Assembly: GCF_030445035.2 (NCBI RefSeq)
Contig: NC_080683.1
Coordinates: 121,505,225 to 121,569,224, forward strand
Reading direction: 5' to 3'
DNA: 64,000 nucleotides
DNA from: Dasypus novemcinctus
Lineage: Eukaryota; Chordata; Mammalia; Cingulata; Dasypodidae
Shown: piece after piece, positions 1-12,539 of the stretch
Position numbering within the stretch: the first letter of the stretch is position 1
How the letters are laid out: every line of letters starts with the position of its first letter
The notes under the pieces: model-generated
The model's database searches: none
What the model saw: the letters and a program-made list of their open reading frames with translations, nothing else
What the model was told of the DNA's origin: nothing
Translations under genes and position numbers: made by a program

Positions 1-214
1 AAACTTACCCTGTCTGTACACATGGGGGGAGGTTCCTCTCTTGGACCAAGGCAATGGCTTAATTCCAGATCTCGGCTTCCATGGTTTTCCTCTTAAAGCT
101 GTTTAGCCTTCAATCCCTCCTTTCCATGTCCCTTTTAGTCCAAGCTGACAGTGGTTTTGTTCATACACTCTCTCAAAAAGCTTATTGGTTTAACATGCAT
201 GAAGCAGGGGTCCA

Positions 215-720
215 AGCCATCAGATGGTAAGGCTTTCCATAAATCTTTCTGAGATAACTGCATCTTCAATTCTTATTTACAAGTTCCAAGTTTAGTTAAG
301 TCCTCAAATGGGGCACTGTCATCTGAGAACTTGATTTCCAGAGACATGGAAGTGCTGGAATCAGTTTCTGCTTTCTTTGTTCCCAACAGTTCAGTTCTCA
401 GCTTCTCTCTCTCAATTAGCATTATGCTATAAGCTGCAAGGAGAAGCCAAGCTGCATTCTCCAACTGTACTTTGGGAAGTTCTTTAGCTAAATGTCCCAG
501 TTAACCATTTCCAAATTCTGCCTTCCACAAAATATCAGGAGTTAATTTTGCTAAGTTCTCTGCAACTTTAAAACATGGATCACCTTTCCTCCAGTTTCCT
601 ATAATAGTTTCATTATTTCCTTCTAAGGCCTCATAAAAAAGAGTCCATATTTACTATCAACGGTCTCTTCAAAGCTCTGTAGGTCTTTCCTCCTAAAAAT
701 ACCCTTTACTCATTTATAAA
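215..720 (-). pseudogene. Possible gag-like remnant of the ERV-L element
   Basis: The longest surviving minus-strand frame covers 464-273 (63 codons). It is rich in Leu, Glu and Lys with the run IMLIEREKLRTELLGTKKAE, which could form a short amphipathic or coiled-coil helix. The frame opens into further decayed coding-like sequence on both sides, with stops. It lies where gag should be, a few hundred bases after the PBS. The gag identity is inferred from position, not from a recognised domain. Confidence 0.35.
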
Positions 721-756
721 ACCATTCCAGCATTTTGGTAATTGCAAAAGCATGAT

Positions 757-773
757 CCCACTCTCTGGTACCA
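757..773 (-). other. Retroviral primer binding site, tRNA-Leu type
   Basis: On the minus strand the bases read TGGTACCAGAGAGTGGG. This begins with TGG, the complement of the CCA tail, and then closely matches the complement of the 3' end of a leucine tRNA (UAA isoacceptor as I remember it), apart from a small change after TGGTACCAG. It sits five bases inside the LTR end at 779. Confidence 0.65.
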
Positions 774-778
774 AATTC

Positions 779-1353
779 TCTATTAGTCAACCAAAGGGTT
801 ACTGAGGCAAAATACAAGAAATCTGTTGGCTTTTAAATAAATATGGGGTAGAAGCATATAGTTACCAAGCCATAAAGGATAAGTTACTTCCCTCAACAAA
901 ATCTATTGCCATGTGTTGAGGCAAGATGGCTGCCAACATCTGCCAAGAATTCAGGCTCCCTGGGTTTCTCTCTTCCCAGGGTTCTGTTTCTCTCCCAGCT
1001 CAGTTGCTGTATTCTCTCCACAAGGCCAGCTGTAGACTATCAGGTGAATGGCTCTGTCTCTCTCTCTGGGGTTTCTGCTTTGTCTAAGGAGCCATCTCTA
1101 TACCTCTGTGTTCTTCTCCTTCATGTTCACTTCCTGGGCTCCAGCTCAAAAACTCCCAACTCTGTCCTTTGCCATGTCTTTTCTCTGTAAGTCTCTGCCC
1201 ACCAAGGGGTGGGGTCTTAATGCCCTACTGATGTGGCCCAATCAAACTCCTAATCATAATTTAATCAATTAAAAGTGATACCTCTGACAGACCAGTTTCC
1301 AAACATAGGCCAATAACTATTTTTGGAATTCATAAACAATATCAAATGCCGCA
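779..1353 (-). repeat. ERV-L LTR (family A), 5' LTR of the left-edge element
   Basis: This aligns by eye along its whole length with the LTR at 31612-32272 and, inverted, with 4791-5259. Shared words include 'tattagtca..ccaaag', 'gttggctttta', 'aagatggctgcc', 'ccaaggggtggg' and 'ttttggaattcata'. The terminal dinucleotides are mutated (tc...ca on the plus strand instead of tg...ca). No target-site duplication can be tested because the other LTR is outside the window. Confidence 0.7.
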
Positions 1354-4300
1354 AAGGGTAATGTCAGTCATTACATTCAGATTCAAGTCCACTATACGAG
1401 ATTGTGCAGACCCTGCCTTGACAAGGTGCCAACCTGAAGCTAAATGAGATATTTAATCTTATAGGAATTATTCACTCATCATAATAAAAATATACCCAAT
1501 AAAAATTTTGGAGAAACTGAAAAGAGAGAATAGCATACCATAACACTGGCCAATGGTGTGTAACATGCCCACTGGACAAAGAAAAATAAGGGTTTCCTTC
1601 TCTAGTGATACTGAGGTTCTCACTCAATCAGATCTGATCACCCTGGTTCTGCCCTTTGGACTTCACACCCAACTTGACTCACACACTTCCACATTTTAGG
1701 GTCTAGCACTCAAAACACTCTAATTCCAACTTCTAATTTCTGTGACTAGGAAGATTTGTATCTTTGCAGGTGCTATGTTTTTAAGCAAATAAGTAAAAAT
1801 GAAGTATGGCTTGCTTACCTCTGACTTCAGGCATGGCCAGTTCCATTTCTCAAACATGGGAATATCTTTAAATTCTCTCCATATCTTAGCCCCACCATTC
1901 TCTGTATCAGTTTAGCTTCAACCTCAAGTTGACTTCCCTCAAGCACTCCTGCATGTCCTCCAGCAGTCCCATAGCTGCAGTTTGCCAGCACAACAGTCCT
2001 AGTGAAGAAACTGCTTCTCCTTCATAATGGTTTGAACAAAAATTCCAGGACCCATGCTCACTGGGTCACATGCTTGCCTCTTGAGTCAATCCATCACTGT
2101 GTTCCAATGGATATGGAAGTCTTATTGGCCATGCTTGTGGTTGTTCCCACCTCTAAAGCAGGTTGTAAGAATGAAAGATTTGGGAGAAGGAAGAATAATA
2201 CCCAAATACTCCATATTTCTCCTAGCAGGCTTCTTCTCATGCTTCCAGTCTCAGTTTAACCATCGGTGTTGTGACCCCTGCCCACCCACACCTCACTTCT
2301 TTGACAGCACCAATATCACATTGCAATTATATGTTGATGTTTTTTGTTTTCTCAGTTATTGTATCTCTCCTCCACTAAGCTCTAAGCTTCATGAGGACTG
2401 GAGAGTTTAGCTATTTTATTACCCATCATCAATATTTTTTTCCTGGTCATGTTTTTTGCCTGGTCTTCTAGTTTCCATTTATTCTGGGAATTCTCAATAT
2501 CCTTCCCCAAGATTTTCTTATTAAGCAAAATTCTGACCATTTCTTTTTTCATTCTCTAAATCCAGTGCCTAGAGAGCACCCAGTACATACTTGCTCCATA
2601 AATATTTGTTGTAATACAATATTTTGTTATTTTGTGTAGAAAGCATAAGACTGAAAACTGTTGCTACAAAAAAAAAAAATACAACTATAAAAGTAACCAA
2701 ATTATCATAGCTGAAGGCTAATGCATGGCCCAAGTTGAGCTAAAAGGACCCAATATAAGAACTGATCCCAGATGAGAGAATTTGAAATCCAGGAGACTGA
2801 TGATTTTGCACCTAGTCAGGGTGTCAACCATATGTTGATTTGGAGATTAAAATCAACATCATTACAAAAAGTTCTAGTAGACCACTGAGTAGAGCCATAA
2901 TTGCCTTACAAGACATTTATAGACTTAAATTGTACAGTGTTTGCCTTCCTTATTCTTTGAGTCTGTTAAGTAGTTTTCAAAATGAAGTGCAAAACTGTTT
3001 CCTGGGAAATATAACTTCGAGATTACAAAAAAAAAAAAATTCATCTCTAAAGTGAGCCATAACAAAAGAAAGAAAGTGTGAACTATCAAGAAAAATGTTC
3101 TGACATGGAAGCTACATAATACGATGCATTACCTAAGCTGTATGATTGTTTCTCATAGAAACTGAAAAGATGAGATACCACAGTATCTCTTCCTTGTGGC
3201 TTAGATATCATTTCTCAGCCAGATAAAGCTGTGACACAGATTATGATTCTGGTGATTTATGGTTGCCAAGAAGCTAATGCAATGAATCTGTAAGAAACCA
3301 TCGTGCTTAAAATTGCCCAACAAATCTATAGCATCAATACCTCTTTACTATGCAAGAGTTAGGGATAGAAAGAGAGTCCTAACCTACCTTAGGCCAACAA
3401 AGGACAGTCCTTGGTTATCCTGGTGTTGATTTATCCCAGTGTTGATCATTTCCTCCTTACTGGTATGCTACCAATATCTGCATGCAGGCAACTTTATTTT
3501 TATTTTCATTAGTAAGTCTAATAAGCACTAGTAAACATAAGAAGCCAGTACCAGATGTGTTTATCTTCATCTAACTACTCTGAAAGTTAATGGAAGTCTA
3601 TTTAGACCAAGATACAGCAGGAGAAAGAACAAGAACCCTAGCTCTAGGCTTTCTCAGTGCCATTACTCTGCTGCAGTACAGCCTTTGTCGGCAACATGCA
3701 TCCCGGTGGGTAAAAAACAAATTTTGATGAGTAAGAGTGTGGTGAATCATATAAAGTATGAAATTTATAGCATTCAGAATTTCAAATTTTCCAATACCAG
3801 AACTATATCAGATAACCATGTATTTGCAATAGTAAATCTCTGTGCTCTTTGTATTTTTAATCAGCCAACTATATCATTTGTCCTGGGAAATATTTGAGAG
3901 CTACTTTAATAAATTTTACACATCATCTTAGAAAACTGATTCATCAGTTATTTAATAATATTTAATGATATCTAAGATTGTGTTTATTCTTTTCTCAGAA
4001 CCATCAGACAGCACAGAATACAGTCAGTTTTCAAGCATAAGTCCCCCAAAGGGAAAGCTTTAGTCAAGAGACAATGGGAGTCAGAGGATTATCCTCTAGC
4101 CACAGTAGAATCATGGTCCCATATCTGTGGTGCCTGCTTTGACCCTCATAACAAATTCTCTGATAAGCAACTATGAGCTCACTTCTCACTCAAAACTCCA
4201 AGGTATTTAAAGACAAGCCAAATCCAAAGGCATGCATGCCCTATGTAGCTCACACACATGGAAAGGGTTGCAGGGTTTGCTTTATGCCATTAGCATCTTC

Positions 4301-4790
4301 CCTGAAAAATACCACCTAAAGAATGTTTTGTAAGAAACGTCAAGCTTTGGGATATTAAGAGTACAAATCTGTAGAACACTGGCTGCCTCGTATGGAGGCA
4401 TTCATGTTGGTGTCCGTGTAAAATGCAGAGGATACAGGCAGGGTATAGGAAAATGATAAACCCAGTATTATGGAGTTTGATCAATTATCATTTAATTCCT
4501 GTTCCAAAAAAAAGAGTTTCCACTGATTTCAGGTAAGAAAGAAGGATGGAAGTTGATCCCTTGAGACACCACATGAAGTAGTTCCATTGTCATTTCCAGC
4601 TGCCTTCTCTCTCCCCCTGCATGGCACCATTCAGTCTTTCATTTGTCCAGTCTACAATTACTTGATGAGCAACAACTATACTAAACTACATTCCAGGAAT
4701 GGTTTCAAACCCTAGGGTTATAGTAAAATCAAGAGAGACAGGTCAGTGCTTTCATAGGAGAAAGACCATACAAGCAAGAAAAAAAGAAGG
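1354..4790. other. Intergenic DNA, no gene seen
   Basis: AT-rich sequence with stops in all frames and only short chance ORFs. It contains short poly-A runs near 2668 and 3027 and a probable LINE2 tail (2345-2625). I see no exon-like conservation, RNA gene or regulatory motif that I can defend. Confidence 0.6.
2345..2625 (+). repeat. Probable LINE2 3' end (ancient)
   Basis: The words 'ctaagctctaagcttcatgaggactgg' (in pieces) and later 'cagtgcctagagagcaccc' followed by 'ccataaatatttgttg' match the typical order of an L2 tail: 'agctccatgaggrcagg', 'agtgcctggcacat', 'caataaatatttgttg'. There is an extra segment between the two halves. The copy is highly diverged. Confidence 0.45.
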
Positions 4791-5259
4791 TGTAATAATT
4801 TGGCATTCTCTTTGAATTTCAAAAATTGTTATTGGATTATGTTTGTAAACTGGTATGTCAGAGGTATCACTTTTAATTGATTAAATTATGATTAGGACTT
4901 TGATTGGGCCATATCAGTAGAGCATTGACCAAGGGGTGGGGACTCACAGAGAAAAGACATGGCTAAGGACAAAGTTGGGAGCTTTTGAGCTGGTGCCTGG
5001 GCAGTAAGCATACAGAGGAGCAGAGCAGCTGAGCCTGGAGAGAACTGAGTCCTGAAAAGAAAAGAACCCAAGAAGCCTGAACTCTTGGCAGACTTCAGCA
5101 GCCATCTTGCTCCAACGCGTAGCAATAGACTTTGGTGAGAAAAGTAACATATGCTTAATGGCCTGATAACTGTAAGCTTCTACCCCAAATAAATACCCTT
5201 TATAAAAGTCAACAGATTTCTGGGATTTTGCATCAGCATCCCTTTGACTGACCAATACA
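4791..5259 (+). repeat. ERV-L LTR (family A), solo, sense strand plus
   Basis: This is the reverse complement of the LTRs at 779-1353 and 31612-32272, starting 'tgtaataattt' and ending 'gaccaataca', so TG...CA termini are kept. In this orientation a polyadenylation signal AATAAA lies at 5188-5193, consistent with LTR sense being plus. No internal retroviral DNA flanks it and the five-base flanks do not match, so the duplication has decayed or the ends are slightly misplaced. Confidence 0.7.
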
Positions 5260-6807
5260 CAAGATAAGTGCTATGAAAAATTAAATCAGGACCAGGTAAT
5301 ATGATGGAATGGTTTGAGAGTGGCTACTGTAAGTAGTTTGATAATGAACAGGAAAGAGGCAACCATGTGAAGAGCTGAGAGAGTTCTAGACACAAAGCAT
5401 GAGCACAAAGGCATTGAAGTGTGAACCCATTTGTGTGACACTGAAGTTCAGAGAGCTAATTAGGAAATGAATTTGAAAAAGTCAGGGACCACGTTATGTA
5501 GACTAAGTAAATCATTTTTTATTTTATTCCAAGTATATTGGGGACTAGGGTGAGATGTGAACTGGCTTAGATTCAACAGGATTTATGGTCAAGTACAGAG
5601 AATAGATTTCATTTGGACAAGCATTGAAACAGGGAGACTAGTTAAGAGCTCATTGCATTAATCTAGGCAAGAGAGTTGGTGGCTTAGAGCATGGGTAATA
5701 GCATGTGGAAACAGCAAGATAGTGAAAGATTAGAGATACATTTAGGAAGTATAGTCAACAGGACTTGCTGATGGTTTCAGTGTAAATGAGAGGAGAAAGA
5801 AGAATTAAAAATTACAACATTGGGTGTGTTTCCCTTTAGTGAAAAGGGAAACCATGATATTTGTCAAGAGCTAAGCTGAGCTGCCATGTATCAGTGGTAC
5901 CAGATTTTGTTTAATTTCTTGACTATGCTGCAGAAATGAATTTCAAGGGCACATCAGGTAAGTTAGGCCAGTAATTTATTCAGGCAGGAAGGAATGAGAA
6001 ATGTGAGAAAATAACATATTATGGGTCCCAAGTAGAGAGGAAGGGGCTGAAAAGTGATAAAGTGGGCGGATTTACAGACTACAATTTCCCATTATGATTA
6101 TAAATACCCAAGTTTACTTGCATGGCCATCATGGCAGAGGAAAAATGGCAAGAGCAGGGTGCAGAGGACAGGAACAGGGATCCAAAGGTGAAAGAGTGCA
6201 AATTCAGACCTTGTGCCTGGTTTTTGAACTGTCAATTATCCACGCCTTGGCTAATGGCAGAGGTGTTCCAGATGTTTGCTGTTTTGATTGATTACCCCAC
6301 CCATCAATCCCCCATGAGGACCCAGTGATAAAATCCTTGGGGACTATCTGGGGTTTCTCCTGGCTTCTGGAGGAAGTCTTGTTCTGGATGGCAGAATCTT
6401 GGAGAGGGTCTTCTAGCAGTCATCTTGGGGGTTATTGATGTCTACATGGATTTTCTGCCAGGTTCCAGATCCGTCTATTCATTCCCTATCTTACTAGCCA
6501 GCTTCATTAGAATAGCTAATTAAGAGAACAAGTCAAATGAAAGTAATAGCCACATTTTTAATCACTTACTGTAATGGTATAAGCAGGATGCTGACCTAGA
6601 GAAAGTGCCAGCTCCCCCAGTGTCCCATTTTCCCCAATGGAACAGCACCCCTGGATCAGGGTCAGACAGATCAGTGTAGACATGGGGGACATCTACTGCT
6701 AAGGGTGCCCCAAACAAATGGCTTCTGCTATGGACATGGGGAGCTAGAGAGGAAGGAGAGACAGAAAAGTTAGGAGTAAAAAATTACTGAATAATGAGTC
6801 AGCATAG
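5260..6807. other. Intergenic DNA with an ancient interspersed repeat (about 5290-5840)
   Basis: About 5290-5840 reads like an old eutherian repeat: phrases around 'agggagactagttaagagctcattgcattaat' (quoted loosely) and 'gtcaacaggacttgctgatgg' belong to a widely dispersed mammalian family whose name I cannot assign safely. The rest, to 6807, is unremarkable and has no supported gene. Confidence 0.4.
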
Positions 6808-7739
6808 AAAATACTGTCTTCAAGAGGGAGAAGACAAGATGGCAGCAGAATAAAGAGCTCCTGGAGTCATCTCATGCTGTGGGCAGTTAGTAACCACCCA
6901 GAGCTATCTAAAGCACCTTTTTGGGGGCCACAGAAGACCAGAAGAGCATCCCGCAACATCCTTGAAAGTATGGAAGGAAGAGACTGCCCATCTGCAGAGA
7001 GGATTTGTGAGTAGTGCCCTCCACACTGGGGAGGCTGGTGCCTCTGGTACAAACCGACTTAGGAGGTATTTCATGGCTGGAGTTGGAAGCTCCATTTCCC
7101 AAAAAAATGGGGGAGAAAGACACCAGCTTCTGCTACTGATTAGTAAATTTGGGGAGCTAAAGTATAATCCTAGGAATAGCTAAACTTTGAACCTGTCCAA
7201 GTCAGAAAGAGACTGGTAGCCACCATTTTGACTCTGCCCACAGCATGAGGGGAAGCAGGGCTAATAGAAAATCAGTGCTGGTAGGGATCAACTTCTTTCC
7301 ACCTAGATCAGATTGCAGCCCTAGCCTAAATTCCAGCCCCACCTCTGGCAGGGAGGAAGCTGGGGGTACCTGCACCACCTCTCTGGGAAACTGCAGGCCA
7401 CACTATAGAGGCAGGTGCCCATCCTACTCTAGAGGTGCAAGCTGCTCAGGAGCTATTCCACAGATGAAGTTAGAAGCTCCATTTCCCATAAACAGTGGAG
7501 GAAGAAACAGTTGTCCACCAACTTCAGCTACTGATTAGTGGATAATCAGTATAATCCTAGAAACAGCTAGGGGTTGAGCCTCCGAGTTGGAAAGAGGATG
7601 GTAGCCACCATTTTGACCCTGCCCCCAGCATGAGGAGAAGCCTGACTGACAGAAAATCCAGTGAAGTTAGGGAGTGGCTTCTTTCCACCAAAATCAGGCT
7701 GCAGCCCTAGCCTAGGCTCCAGTCCCACCTCCAGCAGAG

Positions 7740-8870
7740 AGGAAGCTGGTGAGACCTGCACCAGCCTCTCCAGGCAACTGCTGGTGCTTTTGTCCAGCAC
7801 AGACTGAATAGTTGGATATCTGGGGTTGCATCCCTGCACCCCAGTAGGGTACAAGAGGAGCTGAGTATCCTTGATCTCTCCAGGCAACAGCAGGTGTTTT
7901 CAGCCCACATGAACTGGTTTGTTGAGTGCCTTCAGGTCCATCTCCACCTCTGCCCCCCATAGGATAAGAGGGAACTAGTGTTCCCTCAGCCTCTCAGGAC
8001 AACTTCAGGCAGTTTTGACCTACACAGACCTGACCATTAGGCACCTGTGGCTCCACCCCCATGCCCAGTAGGACAAGAGACAGACAATTTGGCCAACCTC
8101 TCTGGGTAACTGCTTATAGATGCTTATGGGTCCACCCCCACCCCCAATAGGATAGGATGGGTCTGGTGTCTCCACAGCATCTCAGGACAACAGCAGGTAC
8201 TTTTGGTCTACAGGGACTAAACTGTTGAGTGGCTGTGGATAAAGCTCCATGATCTAATAGGATATGAGGGAGCTGGTGTTTTCTCAGTCTCTCTGGGCAA
8301 TGGCAGCTATTCTTGGCCTAAAGGGACTAAACTATTGGGTGCCCATAGAACCACCCCCAACACCCAACAGGATAGGAGGGAGCTGGTGTTTCCTCATCCT
8401 CTCCAGGCAATGGTAGGTACTTTCAGTCCACAGGGACTAAACTGTTGGGTGTTGGTGGTTCCCTTCCCATACCCTAAAGGGCTGAAGGGACAGTACTCCC
8501 TCAGCCTCTCAAGGCAACTGCAGGCATAGTGGGCCCACACAGATTAAATTGTTGGGCACTCCAGAGGGTCCATTCCCACCCCCGACAGGGAGGGGTTCTG
8601 GTCTACATCAGTTTACCTGGGCAACTGTGGTCATTTTGGACTCACACAGCATATATTGCTGCCCACAACTATAGCTCCATCCCCACCCAAGTAGGGAAAG
8701 AAAGGGTGTGAAACATCTTCAGTCTCTCCAGGCAACTACAGCCAGTCTTGTCCTGCCCAACTTGGAATATTATACACAGCTGCAGCTCTGTCCCTACCCC
8801 TGACAAAGGATAAAGGTGGGAGAAGCTTCAACAATTCCTAGGGCAACAGGGGCAGCTTCAGCCTCCATAG
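7740..8870 (+). repeat. Tandem array in the L1-1 5' UTR, about 11 units of roughly 105-120 bp
   Basis: A phrase like 'cctctccaggcaactgcagg' recurs near 7765, 7877, 7997, 8097, 8181, 8290, 8398, 8503, 8613, 8724 and 8836. Each is followed by 'cacagggactaaactgttggg' and 'ccacccccacacccagtaggataggaggga' type words, quoted here in part and with variation. Spacing is about 85-120 bases. The same words occur only two to four times in the corresponding places of L1-2 and L1-3. Confidence 0.75.
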
Positions 8871-8933
8871 CTTATAGCACCAACTATATCCTCAACTCCT
8901 ACAGCACACTAAGCAAGGGAGAAAGGACAAGAA

Positions 8934-9926
8934 AGCCCTAAACTAAAGGAAGAAACTGTGCTAATAATAAATACATCTAGCAAGCCAGATACAAAAATGC
9001 CAACAAAAAATTACAATCCATAACAAGAAACAGGAAGCTTTGACCCAGTTAAAGGAACAAGATAAGCCTGCAGATGACATAAAGGAATTGAGACAACTAA
9101 TCATAGATGTTCAAACAATTCTCCTTAATAAATTCAATTAAATGGCTAAGGAGATTAAGGATTTTAAGAATACACTAGGGAAGCACAAAGAAGAATTTGA
9201 AAGCATGCATAGAAAAATAGCAGACCTTATGAGAATGAAAGTTTCAATAAATGAAATTAAAAATACACTGGAGGCATATAACAGCAGACAGAAGGAAGCA
9301 GAAGAAAGGATTGGTGAGCTTGAAGAAATGGCCTATGAAAGCAAACATACAAAAGAATAGATGAAGAAAAAATGGAAAAATTGAACAGGGTCTCAGGGAA
9401 CTAAATGACACTAAGACATGAGCAAACATACATGCCATGAGTGTCCCAGAAGGAGAAGGGAAAGGAAAAGGGGCAGAAGGAATATTTGAAGAAATAATGG
9501 TGGAAAATTTCCCAACCCTATTGAAGGGTGTAGATATCTGTGTCCAAGAAGCACCATGTACTCCCATCTGAATAAATCTGAAAAGACCAACTCTGAGACA
9601 CATACTAATCAGGATGTCAGGTGCCAAAGACAAAGAGAATTCTGAGACCAGCAAGAGGAAAGCAATGCATAACATATAAGGGATACTCATTAAGATTAAG
9701 TGCTGATTTCTCATCAGAAACCATGGAGGCAAGAAGTCAGCGGTATATTTAAGATAATGCAAGAGAAAAACTGTCAACCAAGAATTTTATATCCAGGAAG
9801 ATTATCAAAAATGAGGGCAAGACTAGACTATTCACAGATAAACAGAAACTGAGAGAATTTATGACAAAAAGACCAGATTTGCAGGAAATACTAAAGGGAA
9901 TGTTACAGACTGAAAAGGAAAGATAG
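8934..9926 (+). pseudogene. L1 ORF1 (RNA-binding coiled-coil protein) remnant of L1-1
   Basis: The region encodes, in shifted frames, the ORF1p layout seen more completely at 53886-54922: a basic N-terminus, a long coiled coil (KEQDK...DDIKELRQLII, then EEAEERIGELEE), an RNA-recognition core ending in MSVPEG/GVPE-like residues, and the C-terminal domain with ARL/GKTRLFTDKQKLREFMTKRPDLQ-like words, ending at the stop at 9924-9926. The start codon is lost and there are stops and frameshifts (for example after 9358), so it is dead. ORF1p normally trimerises and coats L1 RNA. Confidence 0.8.
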
Positions 9927-10059
9927 GAAAGAGAGACTTGGAAGAGAGTCTAGAAATGATGACTGTATCAGTAATAGTAATGAAAAGTGTCTAAAGAGTG
10001 GTAAAAATAAAATGACAGATAAAATCCAAATATCAAAGTGGATGAAATAAGAACTGCCT

Positions 10060-12030
10060 TTACAGTATAAATATTGAATGTTAATGGATTAAACTCCCCA
10101 ATCAGAAGACACATACTAGCAGAATGGATAAGAAAATATGAGCCATCTATATGCTGTCTGCAAAAGACTCACCTTATACCCAAGGATACCAATAGACTGA
10201 AAGTGAAAGGTTGGAAAAAGATATTTCACTCATGCAGTAACCAAAAAATAAGCTGGGGTAGCTATACTTATAGCAGATGATATAGACTTTAAAAGCAAAA
10301 TTGTTATTAGAGACAAGGAAGGACATTACATATTAATAAAAGTGATGATTCACCAGGAAGAAGTAACAACCACAAATGTATATGCACCTAACCGGCTGCC
10401 TCAAGATACATGAGGCAAACACTGGCAAAACTGATGGGAGAAAGAGGCATCTCTACAATAATAATTGGAAACTTCAATATACCACTCTCAACATTGGATA
10501 GAACATCTGGGCAGAGAATCAATAAAGAAAGAGAGAGCTTGAATAATATAAAAAATGGACTAAACCTAATAGACATATACAGAACTTTGCACTCCAAAAC
10601 AGGATACACATTCTTTTCAAGTGCTCATGGATCTTTCTCCAGGATAGACCATATGTTGCATCACAAGGCAGATCTCAATAAATTCAAAAAAATTGAAATT
10701 ATACGAAGCACTTTCTCTGATCATAATGGAATAAAGTTGGAAATCAACAAGTGGCAAAAAAGGGAAAATTCACATATATATGGAGATTAAATAACACTCT
10801 TAATCAGTGGGTCAAAGAAGACATTATAAGAAAAATCAATAAATATCTTGAGATGAACAAAAATGGGAACACAACATATCAGAACCAATGGGATGCAGCA
10901 AAGGCTGTTTTGAGAGGAAAATTTATAGCCCCCAGTGCTTACATTAAAAAAGAAGAAAGAGCTAAAATCAATGACCTAAATACAGAGCTATGGAACTAGG
11001 AAAAGAACAGCAAACTTATCCCAAAGCAAGTAGAGGAAATAAAATAACAAAGATCAGAGCAGAAATAAATGAAATTGAGAAAAAAAAACAATAGAGAGAA
11101 TTAACAAAACCAAAAGTTTGTTCTTTTAGAAGATTAACAAAATTGACAAACAGCTATACCGACTATGAAAAAAAGAGAGAAGATGCAAATAAATGAACTT
11201 AAAAATGTAAACAGGAGAAGTACTACTGACCCCACAGAAATAAGAGAGATGATAAGAGAATACTATGTACAACTTTATGCCAAAAAACTAGACAATGTAG
11301 ACGAAATGGAAAAATTCCCAGGAATGTACAAACAACCTACACTGTTTTTGTCATCTGAACCTAGATGAAATAGAAGACCTCAACAAACCAATCACAAGTA
11401 AAGAGATTGAAACAATCATCAAGCAGCTCCCCAAAATGAAAAGCCCAAGACCAGATAATTTCACAGGTGAGTTCTACCAAGTATTCAAAGAAGATTTAAT
11501 ACCAATCTTACTCAGGCTTTTCAAAAAAATTGAACTAGGAGGAATGCTACCAAACTCATTCTATGAAGCCAATATCACCCTAATACCAAGCCAGATAAAG
11601 ATATTATGAAAAAAGAAAATTACAGACCCATTTCTCTAATGAATACAGATACAAAAATCCTCAATAAAATACTTGCCAATCAAATCCAACACATTAAAAG
11701 AATTGTTCATCATGCTCAAGTGGGTTTTATACCAGACATACAAAGGTGGGTCAATACAAGAAAGTCAATCAGTATAATACACCACATGAATAAATCAAAG
11801 AAGAAAATAACATGATCTTATTGATAGATGCAGAAAAGGCATTTGACAAAATACTGCATCCTCTCTTGATAAAAATACTACAAAAGATACATATGATGGA
11901 ATACAATGCTGCAGTAAGAAGAAACGAAATTGGGATGTATATGATAACATGGATAAATCTTGAAGTCATTATACTAGGTGAAGTAAGCCAGGCACAAAAA
12001 GAAAAATATTGCATGGTCTCATTAATATGA
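10060..12030 (+). pseudogene. L1 ORF2 (endonuclease / reverse transcriptase) remnant of L1-1
   Basis: The endonuclease begins near 10074 with NVNGLNSPIRRH, continues with CCLQKTHL, VYAPN, GNFNIPLS and FSDHNGIKLEI (about 10717-10750). The usual catalytic Glu of QETHL is Lys here and the Asp of GDFN is Asn, so the nuclease would be inactive even without the frameshifts. RT motifs from about 11400 ([13 protein letters not shown], then LIDAEKAFDKI near 11820) run to about 11890, where the frame jumps to the ORF2 C-terminus (MEYNAAVRRNEIG ... WINLEVIILGEVSQ), ending near 12028. The catalytic RT centre and the Cys-rich domain are deleted. Confidence 0.85.
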
Positions 12031-12539
12031 ACTAAATGTGAAGAATAAACACATGGAGTTAAAAACTAGAGTATAGTTTAAGGAGATAAGAGGAGGATTA
12101 AGAAGAACTACTGATGCTTAATGTATGTAGAAGTTTTAATTAACTTGACTGTAAAAGTGTGGAAATGGATAGAGTTGATGGTAACACATTATAGTATCAG
12201 GTGCTTTATAAATGAGATTGTGGCTGAAAAGGGTAGTATGGGGAAGTAAATGTCAATCGAAAGATAAATAATACTCTAGGGACTAAATAACAGTGAACCC
12301 ACAGGTGGATGAGAATTGTGGTTGATGGTACAGATTCAAGAGTGTCCTTCTGTGAGCTACAGCAGATGTACCTCACTATTACAGGGTGGTGGGACTGTGG
12401 AGAAGCATGGGAAAACTACAATTGGTATGCCATACAGACTGTGATTAACAAAATATCAAAATATTCTTGCATCATGCCAAAGATGTACTGTGTTAATAAT
12501 GGAGGTATATGGAAAAAGTGTGCCAAATATACATATGGT

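Larger units (their letters stand above)
1..1353 (-). mobile_element. 5' part of an ERV-L-type endogenous retrovirus, truncated by the window edge
   Basis: Reading on the minus strand, an LTR (1353 to 779) is followed after a few bases by a 17-base match to a leucine-tRNA primer binding site (773 to 757) and then by about 750 bases of internal leader/gag-like DNA that runs off the left edge. This order, 5' LTR then PBS then internal DNA, fixes the orientation. ERV-L elements are named for tRNA-Leu priming, so the family call rests on the PBS and on the LTR family, which recurs at 4791-5259 and 31612-32272. No intact reading frame survives in the visible part. Confidence 0.7.

Noticed and set aside
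906..1272. Overlapping plus ORFs of 94 and 74 codons, and similar ones at 4892-5255 and 31758-32294
   Set aside because: They recur because the three loci are copies of the same LTR; no coding signature.
9244..9777. 177-codon minus-strand ORF, and its counterpart at 17276-17803
   Set aside because: Antisense shadows of L1 ORF1; both elements show them because the sense sequence is shared.
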